Virus record (IMG/VR): IMGVR_UViG_3300044638_001847
Coordinates: 1-44,471 of that record
Length of the DNA stretch: 44,471 bases
Origin: a virus
Direction: 5' to 3' (one strand)
The notes beneath the pieces are model-generated. The model was not told where the DNA came from. It saw only the letters and a list, made by a program, of their open reading frames with translations, and made no database searches. How positions within the stretch are numbered: position 1 is the stretch's first letter; every line of letters starts with the position of its first letter. Shown in pieces: positions 6,560 through 13,627 of this stretch. The translations under genes were made by a program, and so were the position numbers.

Positions 6560-6785
6560 GTACGAACTCGATATCACAGCAGAAGACTTCGGAGAAATCA
6601 TAGAGATTATCCGGGTACAACATTTTAGAATGCACGCAGAGCCATTCGCTAAAAAGATTGGTATGAAAGAAAAAGTATTGCTAAGTGTTGAAGAAGGTAG
6701 AGGTCCACATGGATTCCTTACCTTAAAGAAAATCAATGATGCCTTCCCGAACGTGAAGGTAACATTTACTGTAGAGGTCAATTAA
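6552..6785 (+). CDS. XRE-like helix-turn-helix regulator
   Basis: From ATG at 6552 the protein has 77 residues; a TTG at 6543 would add three. Residues about 18-60 (IIRVQHFRMHAEPFAKKIGMKEKVLLSVEEGRG split into helices) follow the Cro/C1-type pattern: 'FAKKIGM' helix, turn, 'KVLLSVEEGRGPHG' and 'LKKINDAF'. A C-terminal strand VKVTFTVEV may give dimerisation. As the last plus-strand gene facing the late region it may regulate phage transcription, but its operator is not visible. Its stop overlaps the stop of the first minus-strand gene by four bases. Confidence 0.6.
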   Translation: MAKYELDITAEDFGEIIEIIRVQHFRMHAEPFAKKIGMKEKVLLSVEEGRGPHGFLTLKKINDAFPNVKVTFTVEVN

Positions 6786-6919
6786 CGACCCTGCGCTACG
6801 TTTCGCTTTTTATAGTTCTTAGATCCCTTAATCTTAGAAGTCTTGGACTTGGCATGAACACCAGGTCTTTTCTTCTTAGGGGTCTCAAGCTTCACGTTAT
6901 TGCCTGCCTGCTTAGCCAT
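6782..6919 (-). CDS. 45-aa Lys/Arg-rich small phage protein
   Basis: ATG to TAA encodes 45 residues, beginning MAKQAGNNVKLETPKKKRPG and continuing VHAKSKTSKIKGSKNYKKR. The pattern 'KKKRPGVHAKSKTSKxKxSKNYKK' recurs in small proteins of Bacteroidota phages, as I recall. It is strongly basic, probably unfolded, and may bind DNA or a virion partner. It starts within one base of the stop of the upstream basic protein (6919 shared) and ends convergently with the XRE gene. Confidence 0.7.
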   Translation of the reverse strand: MAKQAGNNVKLETPKKKRPGVHAKSKTSKIKGSKNYKKRNVAQGR

Positions 6920-7200
6920 TACTTAAAGAATTTACGTTTCTTGTCAGCACGGTTCTTAGACTGTGACTGACTCATGGTTTTAGTTTTAGATGTATGGGCT
7001 ACATCCTTGCCATCCATATTACCGTGTGTTCCATTCTTGCGATTGATCGCCTGTAGTACTGAACGGTACTTACGTCTAGCCGGAGTAGAATGGTACTCAG
7101 TATCATACTCTTTCTTCTTCTCACGAGCTTCAGGGTTGTTCTGATAGTACTTTGCAGTAGCAGATTTACCTCTCTTAGTTCCGGCTAGTCGATTTCTCAT
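6919..7200 (-). CDS. Basic phage protein with GxMDGKDxxH...SQSxNR motif
   Basis: The 93-residue protein is rich in Lys and Arg. It begins MRNRLAGTKRGKSATAKYY and includes EYDTEYHSTPARRKYR and NGTHGNMDGKDVAHTSK, then SQSQSKNRADKK. The last part resembles the 'GDGKDvDHkdgN...SksxNRS' tail of small HNH-like proteins common in marine phages, though the full HNH residues are not evident here. It may be a degenerate HNH protein or a small structural protein. It is translationally coupled to the 45-aa basic gene. Confidence 0.6.
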   Translation of the reverse strand: MRNRLAGTKRGKSATAKYYQNNPEAREKKKEYDTEYHSTPARRKYRSVLQAINRKNGTHGNMDGKDVAHTSKTKTMSQSQSKNRADKKRKFFK

Positions 7201-7206
7201 TTCTAA

Positions 7207-7668
7207 TTATTTATAAGGTACATAAGTAGTCTTGCCACCTACACGCTTAGCTACAAGAATTTGCTTGCGTTGTTTGCCTGTAGACTCATAAGATACGTGA
7301 ACCCAATCAGGATTTGTATCTGTCCCGAATTCCCAAATCATTTGGTCAAAATTTAGATTGTCTTTGATGAAATAAAAGATTTGAGCATTGGTGATAGATG
7401 TACCATCCATGTCAATATCAATCGCTTCACCAGTGCAATGTTGACTGGAAAGGCTTCCCCCTACGGCAGTATTCAACGCTTTGCTTCTGTACCCGGATGA
7501 GATATGGATAGGAACACCAAAGTGCTCACGGATAGGTTGGAATACGTTCTCAGCTAACTTCTTGAAGTTCTCTAAGTGCTCAGGTGTAGGCATATTAGAA
7601 ATGCCTTTACGTTTTGCAGTTTCGCTACGTGTTACTTCTGCTAATGCTAAATTTTTACTCAGTTGCAT
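7207..7668 (-). CDS. Endolysin, peptidase M15 family (D,D-carboxypeptidase type)
   Basis: The 153-residue protein is a single M15A-like domain. Zinc ligands are visible in SQHCTGEAID (H77, D84) and WVHVS (H124). Conserved features are ISSGYRSKALN (57-67) and a glutamate in IWEFG (E113). These enzymes cut peptide cross-links in peptidoglycan. No signal peptide or extra wall-binding domain is present, so release depends on a holin; membrane-protein genes lie directly upstream and overlap it by 14 nt. This is the best-supported lysis gene of the window. Confidence 0.92.
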   Translation of the reverse strand: MQLSKNLALAEVTRSETAKRKGISNMPTPEHLENFKKLAENVFQPIREHFGVPIHISSGYRSKALNTAVGGSLSSQHCTGEAIDIDMDGTSITNAQIFYFIKDNLNFDQMIWEFGTDTNPDWVHVSYESTGKQRKQILVAKRVGGKTTYVPYK

Positions 7669-7909
7669 CTTTATCTTTATTTTTAAGTTTCATAATACGT
7701 CCGGCAGTAGTAATACCAAACGCTCCTAAAGTTAGTAACATAAATCCATCAAAGATAAATTCTTTAATGACTAATTCGTTACCAATTACACCGGTGACTA
7801 CATCTGTTAATAAGACAAACACCATTGCGAAAAACGAGATAACACCTACAAAGGCTTGCTCGTTAATTTGATTATCATCCGAGATCAACTCTCTGAAAAA
7901 CTTTTTCAT
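7655..7909 (-). CDS. Holin-like two-span membrane protein
   Basis: The 84-residue protein has a short charged N-terminus, two hydrophobic segments (about 19-40, AFVGVISFFAMVFVLL; about 51-70, FIFDGFMLLTLGAFGI) and a charged tail ending KNKDKDATE. Size, two-span topology and direct coupling to the endolysin gene make it the leading holin candidate. No family signature is recognised. It overlaps the upstream gene by 4 nt (ATGA). Confidence 0.6.
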   Translation of the reverse strand: MKKFFRELISDDNQINEQAFVGVISFFAMVFVLLTDVVTGVIGNELVIKEFIFDGFMLLTLGAFGITTAGRIMKLKNKDKDATE

Positions 7910-8460
7910 AGTTTAAAAATATTTAGTTTAGGTCTTTTTGGTTTTACCACATCGTAGTGCCAACCAAGGGGCGGTTCTTTTTGTTTATCGTCAGCAGGGC
8001 AGTCTTCTGTTCTCTTGTAGAACATTATATCACCCGTATAGTCATCCTTTCTTACAACGTAATCAGAGAGGTCTACAGCTACTATCTCTTTATTAATGTA
8101 TGAGTAGTATATCCAAGCACCTTCAATAGCTCTCTTCTCAAGCCATTGACGTATGGTATCTAACTTATCCTCACGTACAATCTGTAGATCAATCACGTTC
8201 TTATACTGAACAACCTGTTGACTATAAAACATAAGAACCGTATCTCTAATCGATATAATAGAATCTTTGGTCTTTACCTCTGATTTAAACTTAGAAATCT
8301 TAGCTCTCTGACTATCGAATATAGCATTGATAGTATCAGCCTGAGCCTTCGTAAGAATAACTACTGAATCTCCATTAATTACCGTCTGAAGTGGGTAGCT
8401 TGATTGGCTGAAAATCAAACTCTTTACCAGTAGACTGCTTACGAATAACATCCTTTTCAT
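7906..8460 (-). CDS. Secreted coiled-coil protein, possible outer spanin partner
   Basis: The protein has 184 residues. Residues 1-20 (MKRMLFVSSLLVKSLIFSQS) look like a signal peptide or N-terminal membrane anchor. A long heptad-rich region (about 40-110, KAQADTINAIFDSQRAKISKFKSEV) is followed by a soluble tail. It overlaps the upstream 126-aa membrane/coiled-coil gene by 86 nt in another frame, the arrangement seen in nested i-spanin/o-spanin pairs. Against a standard o-spanin: no lipobox cysteine, and it is long. Function in lysis is therefore inferred from neighbours. Confidence 0.55.
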   Translation of the reverse strand: MKRMLFVSSLLVKSLIFSQSSYPLQTVINGDSVVILTKAQADTINAIFDSQRAKISKFKSEVKTKDSIISIRDTVLMFYSQQVVQYKNVIDLQIVREDKLDTIRQWLEKRAIEGAWIYYSYINKEIVAVDLSDYVVRKDDYTGDIMFYKRTEDCPADDKQKEPPLGWHYDVVKPKRPKLNIFKL

Positions 8461-8755
8461 TAGCTAATTCTTTTTTAATATCTTTTACTACAGATCTAGT
8501 GCTGTCAAGATCACCTATAACCTCAGATACCATCTGCTGTAAGTTCTCCTTGTCCTCTACTAATTCTTCGTTTTCAGCTTTTAATTCCTTTACACTTGTA
8601 GTAAGCTTCTTATTAGCCGTTGTAAGCTTCTTGTTATCTCCTGTAAGCTGTATGTTATCCTCAACTACGACAACGTGACCATGTCCGCTTGAGAATACTT
8701 GCATTACCACTAGTGTAATGAATAGAGAGCCTACAATGATGAGCTTACGTTTCAT
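8375..8755 (-). CDS. Inner-membrane coiled-coil protein, i-spanin-like
   Basis: The protein has 126 residues with one N-terminal membrane span (about 4-22, KLIIVGSLFITLVVMQVF) and a long periplasmic coiled coil (about 35-110; DNKKLTTANKKLTTSVKEL and so on). This is the layout of Rz-type inner-membrane spanins, which link to an outer-membrane partner and fuse or disrupt membranes after the wall is cut. A short internal repeat is visible (KKLTTxxKKLTT). Its 3' part overlaps the 184-aa gene by 86 nt. It shares ATGA with the upstream membrane protein. Confidence 0.6.
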   Translation of the reverse strand: MKRKLIIVGSLFITLVVMQVFSSGHGHVVVVEDNIQLTGDNKKLTTANKKLTTSVKELKAENEELVEDKENLQQMVSEVIGDLDSTRSVVKDIKKELANEKDVIRKQSTGKEFDFQPIKLPTSDGN

Positions 8756-8994
8756 TTCTTACTTAAGAACATAAGAACTATCTCCTTGAGACTTTTAGAG
8801 CTCTCAGTGCTCTCTGTAAGCTTACTGTCAAGCTTCTCACGATACTCTCCTTCTAACTCATTTACCTTTGCCTTAAGATTATCCTCGCTCTGCATAAGTC
8901 GATTGAGAAACATCCAACATAAATAACCAAGTGCCAGGACAGCAAATCCTAGCACACCATACTGAGTTAATACTTCAAAAGGACCAAATGACAT
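8752..8994 (-). CDS. BhlA/UviB-like holin-type membrane protein
   Basis: The 80-residue protein has one N-terminal span (LTQYGVLGFAVLALGYLCWMFLNRLM, about 9-32) and a charged helical C-terminal half. The single span followed by a charged coiled coil recalls BhlA/UviB-type holin-like proteins. The span is paralogous to the 46-aa peptide just upstream. It overlaps neighbours on both sides (ATGA and TAATG). Confidence 0.6.
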   Translation of the reverse strand: MSFGPFEVLTQYGVLGFAVLALGYLCWMFLNRLMQSEDNLKAKVNELEGEYREKLDSKLTESTESSKSLKEIVLMFLSKK

Positions 8995-9134
8995 TACTTC
9001 TTAGTTTCGTCTAAGTATCTTTTGATAAATAACCAAGCTACGTAACCTAATGCCAAGACAACAAGTCCTAAAGGTCCGTACTCAGACAATTGTGAAAATA
9101 CACCAAAGTCAGGTGTTGTTGATACTGTATCCAT
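8994..9134 (-). CDS. 46-aa membrane peptide, paralogue of next gene
   Basis: ATG to TAA encodes 46 residues: MDTVSTTPDFGVFSQLSEYG, then a span PLGLVVLALGYVAWLFIKRYL and a DETKK tail. The core matches the neighbouring 80-aa protein (YG-LG--VLALGY--W-F--R), so one is a duplicate of the other without the cytoplasmic helix. Both ends form one-base TAATG overlaps with its neighbours, strong support for translation. Probable holin or antiholin-like peptide; function untested. Confidence 0.7.
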   Translation of the reverse strand: MDTVSTTPDFGVFSQLSEYGPLGLVVLALGYVAWLFIKRYLDETKK

Positions 9135-9388
9135 TATCTATTAATTATTAGTTGTTTTACTGCGTCTGATAATTCAGATACGTTTCTTGCCAAGTTTTTA
9201 ATCTCAAGTTGAGTCTGTTCCTGTATGGCCTGATATTTGAGACGGGATTCCTGTTCTACTAACTCAATCTTTCCCTTGAGCTTACCTGAATCCTCAGTGT
9301 TTTTACGAACATCTGCGTGTACCATCTTTAAAAAATATCCTATAATAGCGATGGCCGTAACCATTCCAAACTGAATCAACTCTTGCAT
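9134..9388 (-). CDS. Small membrane protein with coiled-coil tail
   Basis: The 84-residue protein has an N-terminal span (about 7-22, FGMVTAIAIIGYFLKM) and a charged coiled coil (about 25-80, including QESRLKYQAIQEQTQLEIKNLARNV split across heptads). Similar topology to XhlA/holin-associated proteins, without a clear family match. It lies between the u-spanin gene and the tandem holin-like genes, sharing one base with each side. Confidence 0.6.
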   Translation of the reverse strand: MQELIQFGMVTAIAIIGYFLKMVHADVRKNTEDSGKLKGKIELVEQESRLKYQAIQEQTQLEIKNLARNVSELSDAVKQLIINR

Positions 9389-9804
9389 TATCTCTTGATA
9401 AATCGGTAAATAAAATAAACTATAGCAAAAATAATTAAAAAAGGTAAAGTGTTATTTAAGAGCATCTTCCATTCCGGAGTCTTCTCATAGTATTTAACAG
9501 GTATCTTCCTTTCAATTATCTGCTCTACGTATACAGTATCGCACTTACCTTCGATGAAAACTTGATCACCCTTCATCCATACTTTTACCTTGAGTTGTTC
9601 CTTCTCTAAGTAAATAGTATCTAGCAAATCATTCACCTTTACAACTGTGTCAACCTTAACCTCGGGTACAACAACTCTTACCGTATCACGCACTAAAACA
9701 GTGTCAGATGTAAGTAACTCAGGGTGCTTAGTAATAAGTCTTGTAAATCTAGTCTTAGGGCTACAAGAAGATAATACAATCAATAAAATAATAACGTATC
9801 GCAT
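9388..9804 (-). CDS. Unimolecular spanin (u-spanin)-like lipoprotein
   Basis: I chose the ATG at 9804 because it shares a base with the upstream stop (TAATG) and gives a perfect lipoprotein signal, MRYVIILLIVLSSC, with the lipobox cysteine at residue 14. The 138-residue protein then has a beta-rich periplasmic part (about 20-112; repeated VDTVV, DTIYLE, CDTVYVE strands) and a C-terminal membrane span (about 117-134, PFLIIFAIVYFIYRF). Outer-membrane lipid anchor at one end and inner-membrane span at the other is exactly the architecture of T1-type u-spanins, which bridge both membranes and complete lysis of Gram-negative hosts. An upstream start at 9870 would hide the signal. Confidence 0.75.
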   Translation of the reverse strand: MRYVIILLIVLSSCSPKTRFTRLITKHPELLTSDTVLVRDTVRVVVPEVKVDTVVKVNDLLDTIYLEKEQLKVKVWMKGDQVFIEGKCDTVYVEQIIERKIPVKYYEKTPEWKMLLNNTLPFLIIFAIVYFIYRFIKR

Positions 9805-10607
9805 TAGTATGTTTTTGTTAAAGTGAATATTTGACTTGAAATTATGTCTCCTGTACTTGCTTGTCCCCACTGTGCCGTAACAACTAAGGTATTATCTACC
9901 GTGGTATTGAATCCGGTAAATGTTTCTGTACTGAAGTTAGTTCCCTCAAATGAGTTTGATGCATCCTTAGTGTAAACAAATGTACCACCTGTTGCAATTG
10001 AAGCTACTCCTGGACCTCCTAACGTTCTTATCGTAAAGTATACATCTAATTTCCAATGCTTATTTGTAGCAGCAGACATAGTTATAATACCTGTATCAGC
10101 TAATATAGTTCCATCACTCTTAATTCTTATCTGTAGTGTATGGTTGTTTACAGATGACAAATATCCCGTAGCAACTGCAAAGAAGCTATCTCCTACTTGA
10201 AATCCATTGGCAGGTACAGATAAAGTACCGACTCCACCGTTAATAAGAGATGTCTCTACAGTTGTATTGCTGATCGGAATACTTCTGTCTGTTTGAGTGT
10301 ATAAGCCTCTTGGAGCTGACGAATAGTCTGGAACATTAAGTACGTCATTAACGAGCGTAGAAGGGCCTGAAAAGCCATTTGTGGTTAATGTAAGCTTGTT
10401 CTGCTTTGTGTTGTTGATAGTGGTGATGTCAGAATGAATTCCTGACAGATCAGATTCAATGCTTTTAATTTCTAAACCTTGAGTATTGGACAACTTTGAA
10501 AGAGCAATGATATCATCAATGTTCTTATTAGCAGTAAGCCCATTAAGAGTTTTCTTCTTAACGGGCCCAATTTGCTTAGATGTCCTTTTTGATTTAGGAT
10601 TGTACAT
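9804..10607 (-). CDS. Tail fibre or tip protein
   Basis: The 267-residue protein has a basic N-terminus (MYNPKSKRTSKQIGPVKKK), a helical coiled-coil stretch (about 30-75, IDDIIALSKLSNTQ...IKSIESDL) and a Gly/Thr/Ser-rich beta domain (about 100-267) with VGDSFFAVATGYLS and WKLDVYFTIRTLG. This is the usual trimer-forming phage fibre or head-fibre design with a jelly-roll-like receptor domain. No enzymatic motif. It is the most downstream gene of the fibre block and is coupled to the u-spanin. Confidence 0.6.
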   Translation of the reverse strand: MYNPKSKRTSKQIGPVKKKTLNGLTANKNIDDIIALSKLSNTQGLEIKSIESDLSGIHSDITTINNTKQNKLTLTTNGFSGPSTLVNDVLNVPDYSSAPRGLYTQTDRSIPISNTTVETSLINGGVGTLSVPANGFQVGDSFFAVATGYLSSVNNHTLQIRIKSDGTILADTGIITMSAATNKHWKLDVYFTIRTLGGPGVASIATGGTFVYTKDASNSFEGTNFSTETFTGFNTTVDNTLVVTAQWGQASTGDIISSQIFTLTKTY

Positions 10608-10743
10608 CTTTAGTTTCTTCTTCGCTTTCAGCAGGCTTAGAAGCAGCGTTCAAAATATTCAACATAGGAATACAGAACTTACCTGGCATCTCTGCCAATA
10701 GTGCTTCAATTTGCTTTACTTGCTCTTCTGATAATGTTAACAT
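10594..10743 (-). CDS. 49-aa acidic small protein
   Basis: ATG to TAA encodes MLTLSEEQVKQIEALLAEMP, then GKFCIPMLNILNAASKPAES and an acidic tail. It overlaps the fibre gene start by 14 nt. A near match to the TAnnTTTG element (TAACTTAG, 10758-10765) lies 14 nt before the ATG. The helix-loop composition resembles small tail-gene companions (chaperones) in Bacteroidota phages. Function unknown. Confidence 0.6.
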   Translation of the reverse strand: MLTLSEEQVKQIEALLAEMPGKFCIPMLNILNAASKPAESEEETKDVQS

Positions 10744-10762
10744 AGCTTTTTTTTTGGCTAAG

Positions 10763-11035
10763 TTACGAAATAATTGTAACCCCGATAGCGTCAGCTACAT
10801 ACTCATTCACTACGTTGTTATCCAATCCCCACGCTGCAAATTGCTCAGGTGTTAACGTGTAGTTGTCCGCCTTTAAGCACTTACCTTCTTCGGTTAAAAG
10901 TTCGTAGTACGTTGTGCAAGTAGTTGCAGTCGTTTCGAAGTTCAAAACAAGTACGGTCATTCGTGTTGCCGTACCTTCGTTAAGTGGGTAGACTACGGGT
11001 TCAATAGCTACTCCGTTTGTTGGTGTTGTTGTCAT
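10763..11035 (-). CDS. Small tail-region protein
   Basis: From ATG at 11035 the product has 90 residues, MTTTPTNGVAIEPVVYPLNE and onward. The frame upstream of this ATG (to 11080) overlaps the fibre gene and reads MERRRNIKNSLNNKY, which looks non-coding. The body is a beta-strand pattern (TRMTVLVLNFETTATTCTTY), then a helix with LTPEQFAAWGLDNNVV. Proteins of this type, ending 'ADAIGVTI', sit beside fibre genes in related phages. Exact role unknown; probably a virion or fibre accessory component. Confidence 0.6.
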   Translation of the reverse strand: MTTTPTNGVAIEPVVYPLNEGTATRMTVLVLNFETTATTCTTYYELLTEEGKCLKADNYTLTPEQFAAWGLDNNVVNEYVADAIGVTIIS

Positions 11036-11046
11036 ATATTTATTAT

Positions 11047-12945
11047 TTAAACTATTTTTAATGTTCCTGCGTCGTTCCAAATTGCGCCTGTTGGTAAGCC
11101 CGCTGATGAGGTTGGTAAGCCTCCAAATATTACACGCCCGGCCGTTGTCTCAATCGCTCTGAAGTCTGCCGCTGACGTTAGCGTTGGGTTAATATAAAGA
11201 CCTCTTGTGATTCCATTTGCTCCGCCTGTTTGGTTGATGGTGGCGTTAAGCAAAAAGCTATTGTAAACTGCCGTTCCACTTGTTGGTGCAAAGCGAGAAG
11301 ATAATTGAAATCTTCCTGTTGTTCCACTTGTTAGTGTACTACTACCGCCCCCATCATCAATATTAAATGCGTATTGGCCACTTATAGTGTTTGCGGTTGT
11401 TCCAAATATTGTTCTGAAAGTTTCAAATCCAAAATAATTATTTCCACTTGTTATATTTGTAAAGTTAGTCAATGTTAATCCATTCTGCACCCTCGCAGTT
11501 CCGTTAACGTCAAGTCTAAAGCCTGCGTCTGTGGTGGTGTTGATGAGTACGTTGCCTGTAGCGGCTAACGTCATTTGAGCCGTGCTTGAAGCACCTGCTG
11601 CAAATTTAATGCGACCCGTTGCAAAGTCGTTAAGTATTGAAATATCTCCACCCGTAGAACTATTGTATATCCAAACATCTTTAGGTGATAAAGTTTTATA
11701 TGCAGTTGTGGTAGTTGAATACTTGCCAAGCTGAGCGTTACCTGATGATGCGTCAGATGTTAATGTTAAAACTGCACTTGCTAAAAAATTTGACGTTGTA
11801 TTAGTAATATTTAAAGAAGTACCAAGATTTTGGTTTTTAACAACAGTCAGTGTATCCTGCACCCTCGCAGTTCCGTTAACGTCTAAACGGAAACCTGCAT
11901 CGGTTGTTGTGTTGATTAGGACGTTGCCCGTTGAGGCTACTCTTAGATTCTCGGTGTTGTTTGTAAAGATTGAAAAAGTTTGCCAATACGCATCTTTAAG
12001 GAATTGAATACCTGTTGAGCCATTTCGTGTTATTACAGGAGTTCCATTGTCAGACATCAATAGATTAGCAGATACTCCTGTTGCTTGAAAACCTCCTGAA
12101 TTTGCAATTACTCTTGCCGTAAAATTGGCGGTTTGGTCTGCATTTAATACAAGAGCGGTTGTACCTTCTGAAGTCAAAGAACTACCACCGCCCGTTCCAA
12201 ATGACATAGCCATCCCACTTGGTACAACATAATAACTCTTAATAAAAGCATTTGAAAGATTATTTGTATTTATATTGTTAAATCCTATTGAAACACCACT
12301 ACCCGCTCCACTACCTGTGTTTTTTAGCAATATGCTTTTGACAACAGTAGAGTTAACTTGCGATACAAATCGCAAAGGTATATTTTCAACCCCTGTAAAC
12401 GCTCCATTTGTGAATGTAGGTTGAATATCCAAACCAACAAGAGCATCATTGTTAGCCGCTGCAACTAAAGTGTTATTGAAAAAATTAGCTCTTGCAATTG
12501 CACCCGAGGCAGTAACCGAACCAACTGAATGAATGATTGCTGAAGGTGTACTCGTACCAATCCCCAACCTTCCATTCGTGTTATCCCAAAACAAGTTTGC
12601 GCTTTCCTGAACTACATTCCCCGTTCCATCGAATAACACCCGTCCGACTGTACCTGAAGTGATAGCAGTTGTGCCTATTGTTATGCCTGTTGAAATGGTG
12701 AACGTTCTATCTGCTGAAAGGTCTTGGGTTGTTCCGTTTATTGTTAGCGTGCGAGATGTAGGTACATAAGAAGACAATCCACTAGTTCTAACAAAAGGAT
12801 TAGGACTTGTATTGGTGAATTCAGAAAGATCATATAACCCAGGATCAATAGATGCTGAATTAGTAACATTTACTATGTTAACTGTAGGTGTAGCAATAAT
12901 ATCTACTATATCCTCTGTTATGCTAACTGAAATATCTACACTCAT
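11047..12945 (-). CDS. Large tail fibre protein with repeated beta modules
   Basis: The 632-residue protein contains three related fibre modules: GRLGIGTSTPSA near residue 140, and two near-identical units GNVLINTTTDAGFRLDVNG plus TARVQ about 124 residues apart. The 'GTTTDAGxxLDVNGTARV' motif is common in tail fibres of Bacteroidota phages and is often followed by an S74 chaperone domain, which is absent here. The N-terminus (MSVDISVSITEDIVDIIATP) probably attaches to the particle. Composition is Thr/Asn/Gly-rich. It overlaps the upstream gene by 4 nt (ATGA). Likely a receptor-binding or side fibre. Confidence 0.75.
   Translation of the reverse strand: MSVDISVSITEDIVDIIATPTVNIVNVTNSASIDPGLYDLSEFTNTSPNPFVRTSGLSSYVPTSRTLTINGTTQDLSADRTFTISTGITIGTTAITSGTVGRVLFDGTGNVVQESANLFWDNTNGRLGIGTSTPSAIIHSVGSVTASGAIARANFFNNTLVAAANNDALVGLDIQPTFTNGAFTGVENIPLRFVSQVNSTVVKSILLKNTGSGAGSGVSIGFNNINTNNLSNAFIKSYYVVPSGMAMSFGTGGGSSLTSEGTTALVLNADQTANFTARVIANSGGFQATGVSANLLMSDNGTPVITRNGSTGIQFLKDAYWQTFSIFTNNTENLRVASTGNVLINTTTDAGFRLDVNGTARVQDTLTVVKNQNLGTSLNITNTTSNFLASAVLTLTSDASSGNAQLGKYSTTTTAYKTLSPKDVWIYNSSTGGDISILNDFATGRIKFAAGASSTAQMTLAATGNVLINTTTDAGFRLDVNGTARVQNGLTLTNFTNITSGNNYFGFETFRTIFGTTANTISGQYAFNIDDGGGSSTLTSGTTGRFQLSSRFAPTSGTAVYNSFLLNATINQTGGANGITRGLYINPTLTSAADFRAIETTAGRVIFGGLPTSSAGLPTGAIWNDAGTLKIV
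11485..11511 (-). repeat. 27-nt direct repeat inside fibre gene, copy 1
   Basis: Identical to 11857-11883 and part of a longer, less conserved unit of about 75 nt that encodes the NTTTDAGFRLDVNGTARVQ module. The 372-nt offset is exactly 124 codons, so the reading frame is kept; recombination between copies would remove or add a whole module. Confidence 0.85.
11857..11883 (-). repeat. 27-nt direct repeat inside fibre gene, copy 2
   Basis: Second copy of the unit at 11485-11511, identical over 27 nt, in the same frame of the fibre gene. Confidence 0.85.
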
Positions 12946-13280
12946 CTTGTAACGTCATTTATAACACTAAACACTCCTGATATCCATGTATTCACCTCAC
13001 CATTTGATAAAGTGATTTCTATGTCGTATTTATACGCTTTGGCATCTAAGTTAATAATAGTTTCGTTTATCTTAAATTCACCATTGGCAGCATTGGTAAT
13101 CGTAATGCCTTCATCGTTTACAGATGTGAACTCTTGATATACAGTTCCACCATAATCAGTTCTTAACTGCATACGAATAAGTGCCCCTGATAGATTTAAG
13201 GGAACAGTGTTTACATTGATCTGGAAAGGAACCTCAGCAAAGGTGTCCCCTCTTTTGGTGGATAAGTTTAGTGTATTCAT
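12942..13280 (-). CDS. Small beta-rich baseplate/fibre-associated protein
   Basis: The protein has 112 residues with an Ig-like strand pattern: KRGDTFAEVPFQINVNTVPL, then LSGALIRMQLRTDYGGTVYQ, and a final WISGVFSVINDVTR. This resembles the N-terminal domain of phage baseplate upper proteins (BppU-type), where 'RGDTF' begins the domain. It is coupled to genes on both sides by ATGA overlaps, within the fibre cluster. A structural or connector role is likely; no catalytic motif. Confidence 0.55.
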   Translation of the reverse strand: MNTLNLSTKRGDTFAEVPFQINVNTVPLNLSGALIRMQLRTDYGGTVYQEFTSVNDEGITITNAANGEFKINETIINLDAKAYKYDIEITLSNGEVNTWISGVFSVINDVTR

Positions 13281-13627
13281 TCTTCTGTAATATCTAGAGG
13301 TACATACTCCTCAGTTATTGCGTGACCTGCAAATGCGTGTTTTGGGTTCTTAGGTTCGACAAGGTTTGCTCCGAAGTCATACTCATTGTCTGCCATCACA
13401 TCATAGTGGTAGCCATCAGCGTAGATTGGTTCAGTAACTACTTCCATTCCATCCATTACGGGTGGCTCAATCATAATTTTTCCTATATTGACTACAGCTT
13501 GCACACCTTCGCCATAAGCCAAATAGACATTGCCATCAATACCTTCTGTCTCAACAAATATTCCTTTTGACTTTAAATCGTCAAGGCCTTGTTGTTCGTT
13601 CTCATAATTAAGCTTAAAAATGTTCAT
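13277..13627 (-). CDS. Small fibre-cluster protein; full-length paralogue of truncated ORF
   Basis: The protein has 116 residues. Residues 1-50 (MNIFKLNYENEQQGLDDLKS, GIFVETEG, YLAYGEGVQAVVNIGKI) match the 49-aa ORF on the other side of the homing endonuclease gene at about half of positions. The C-terminal half is acidic (EPIYADGYHYDVMADNEYDFG) and ends EEYVPLDITEE. The first half is a recurrent small domain in Bacteroidota phage tail regions. Function unknown. Confidence 0.65.
   Translation of the reverse strand: MNIFKLNYENEQQGLDDLKSKGIFVETEGIDGNVYLAYGEGVQAVVNIGKIMIEPPVMDGMEVVTEPIYADGYHYDVMADNEYDFGANLVEPKNPKHAFAGHAITEEYVPLDITEE

Noticed and set aside
7390-7440. DxDxD motif of a phage RNA polymerase (EAIDIDMDG)
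   Set aside because: It belongs to the M15 peptidase zinc site (SxHxxGxAxD), not to a polymerase; no such motif with a polymerase context was seen in the giant proteins.
9388-9870. 160-aa version of the u-spanin starting at 9870
   Set aside because: The extra 22 residues (MGTSKYRRHNFKSNIHF...) overlap the upstream fibre gene and hide the lipoprotein signal; the ATG at 9804 forms a TAATG junction.
10763-11080. 105-aa version beginning MERRRNIKNS
   Set aside because: The extension overlaps the fibre gene end; ATG at 11035 begins a normal small protein.
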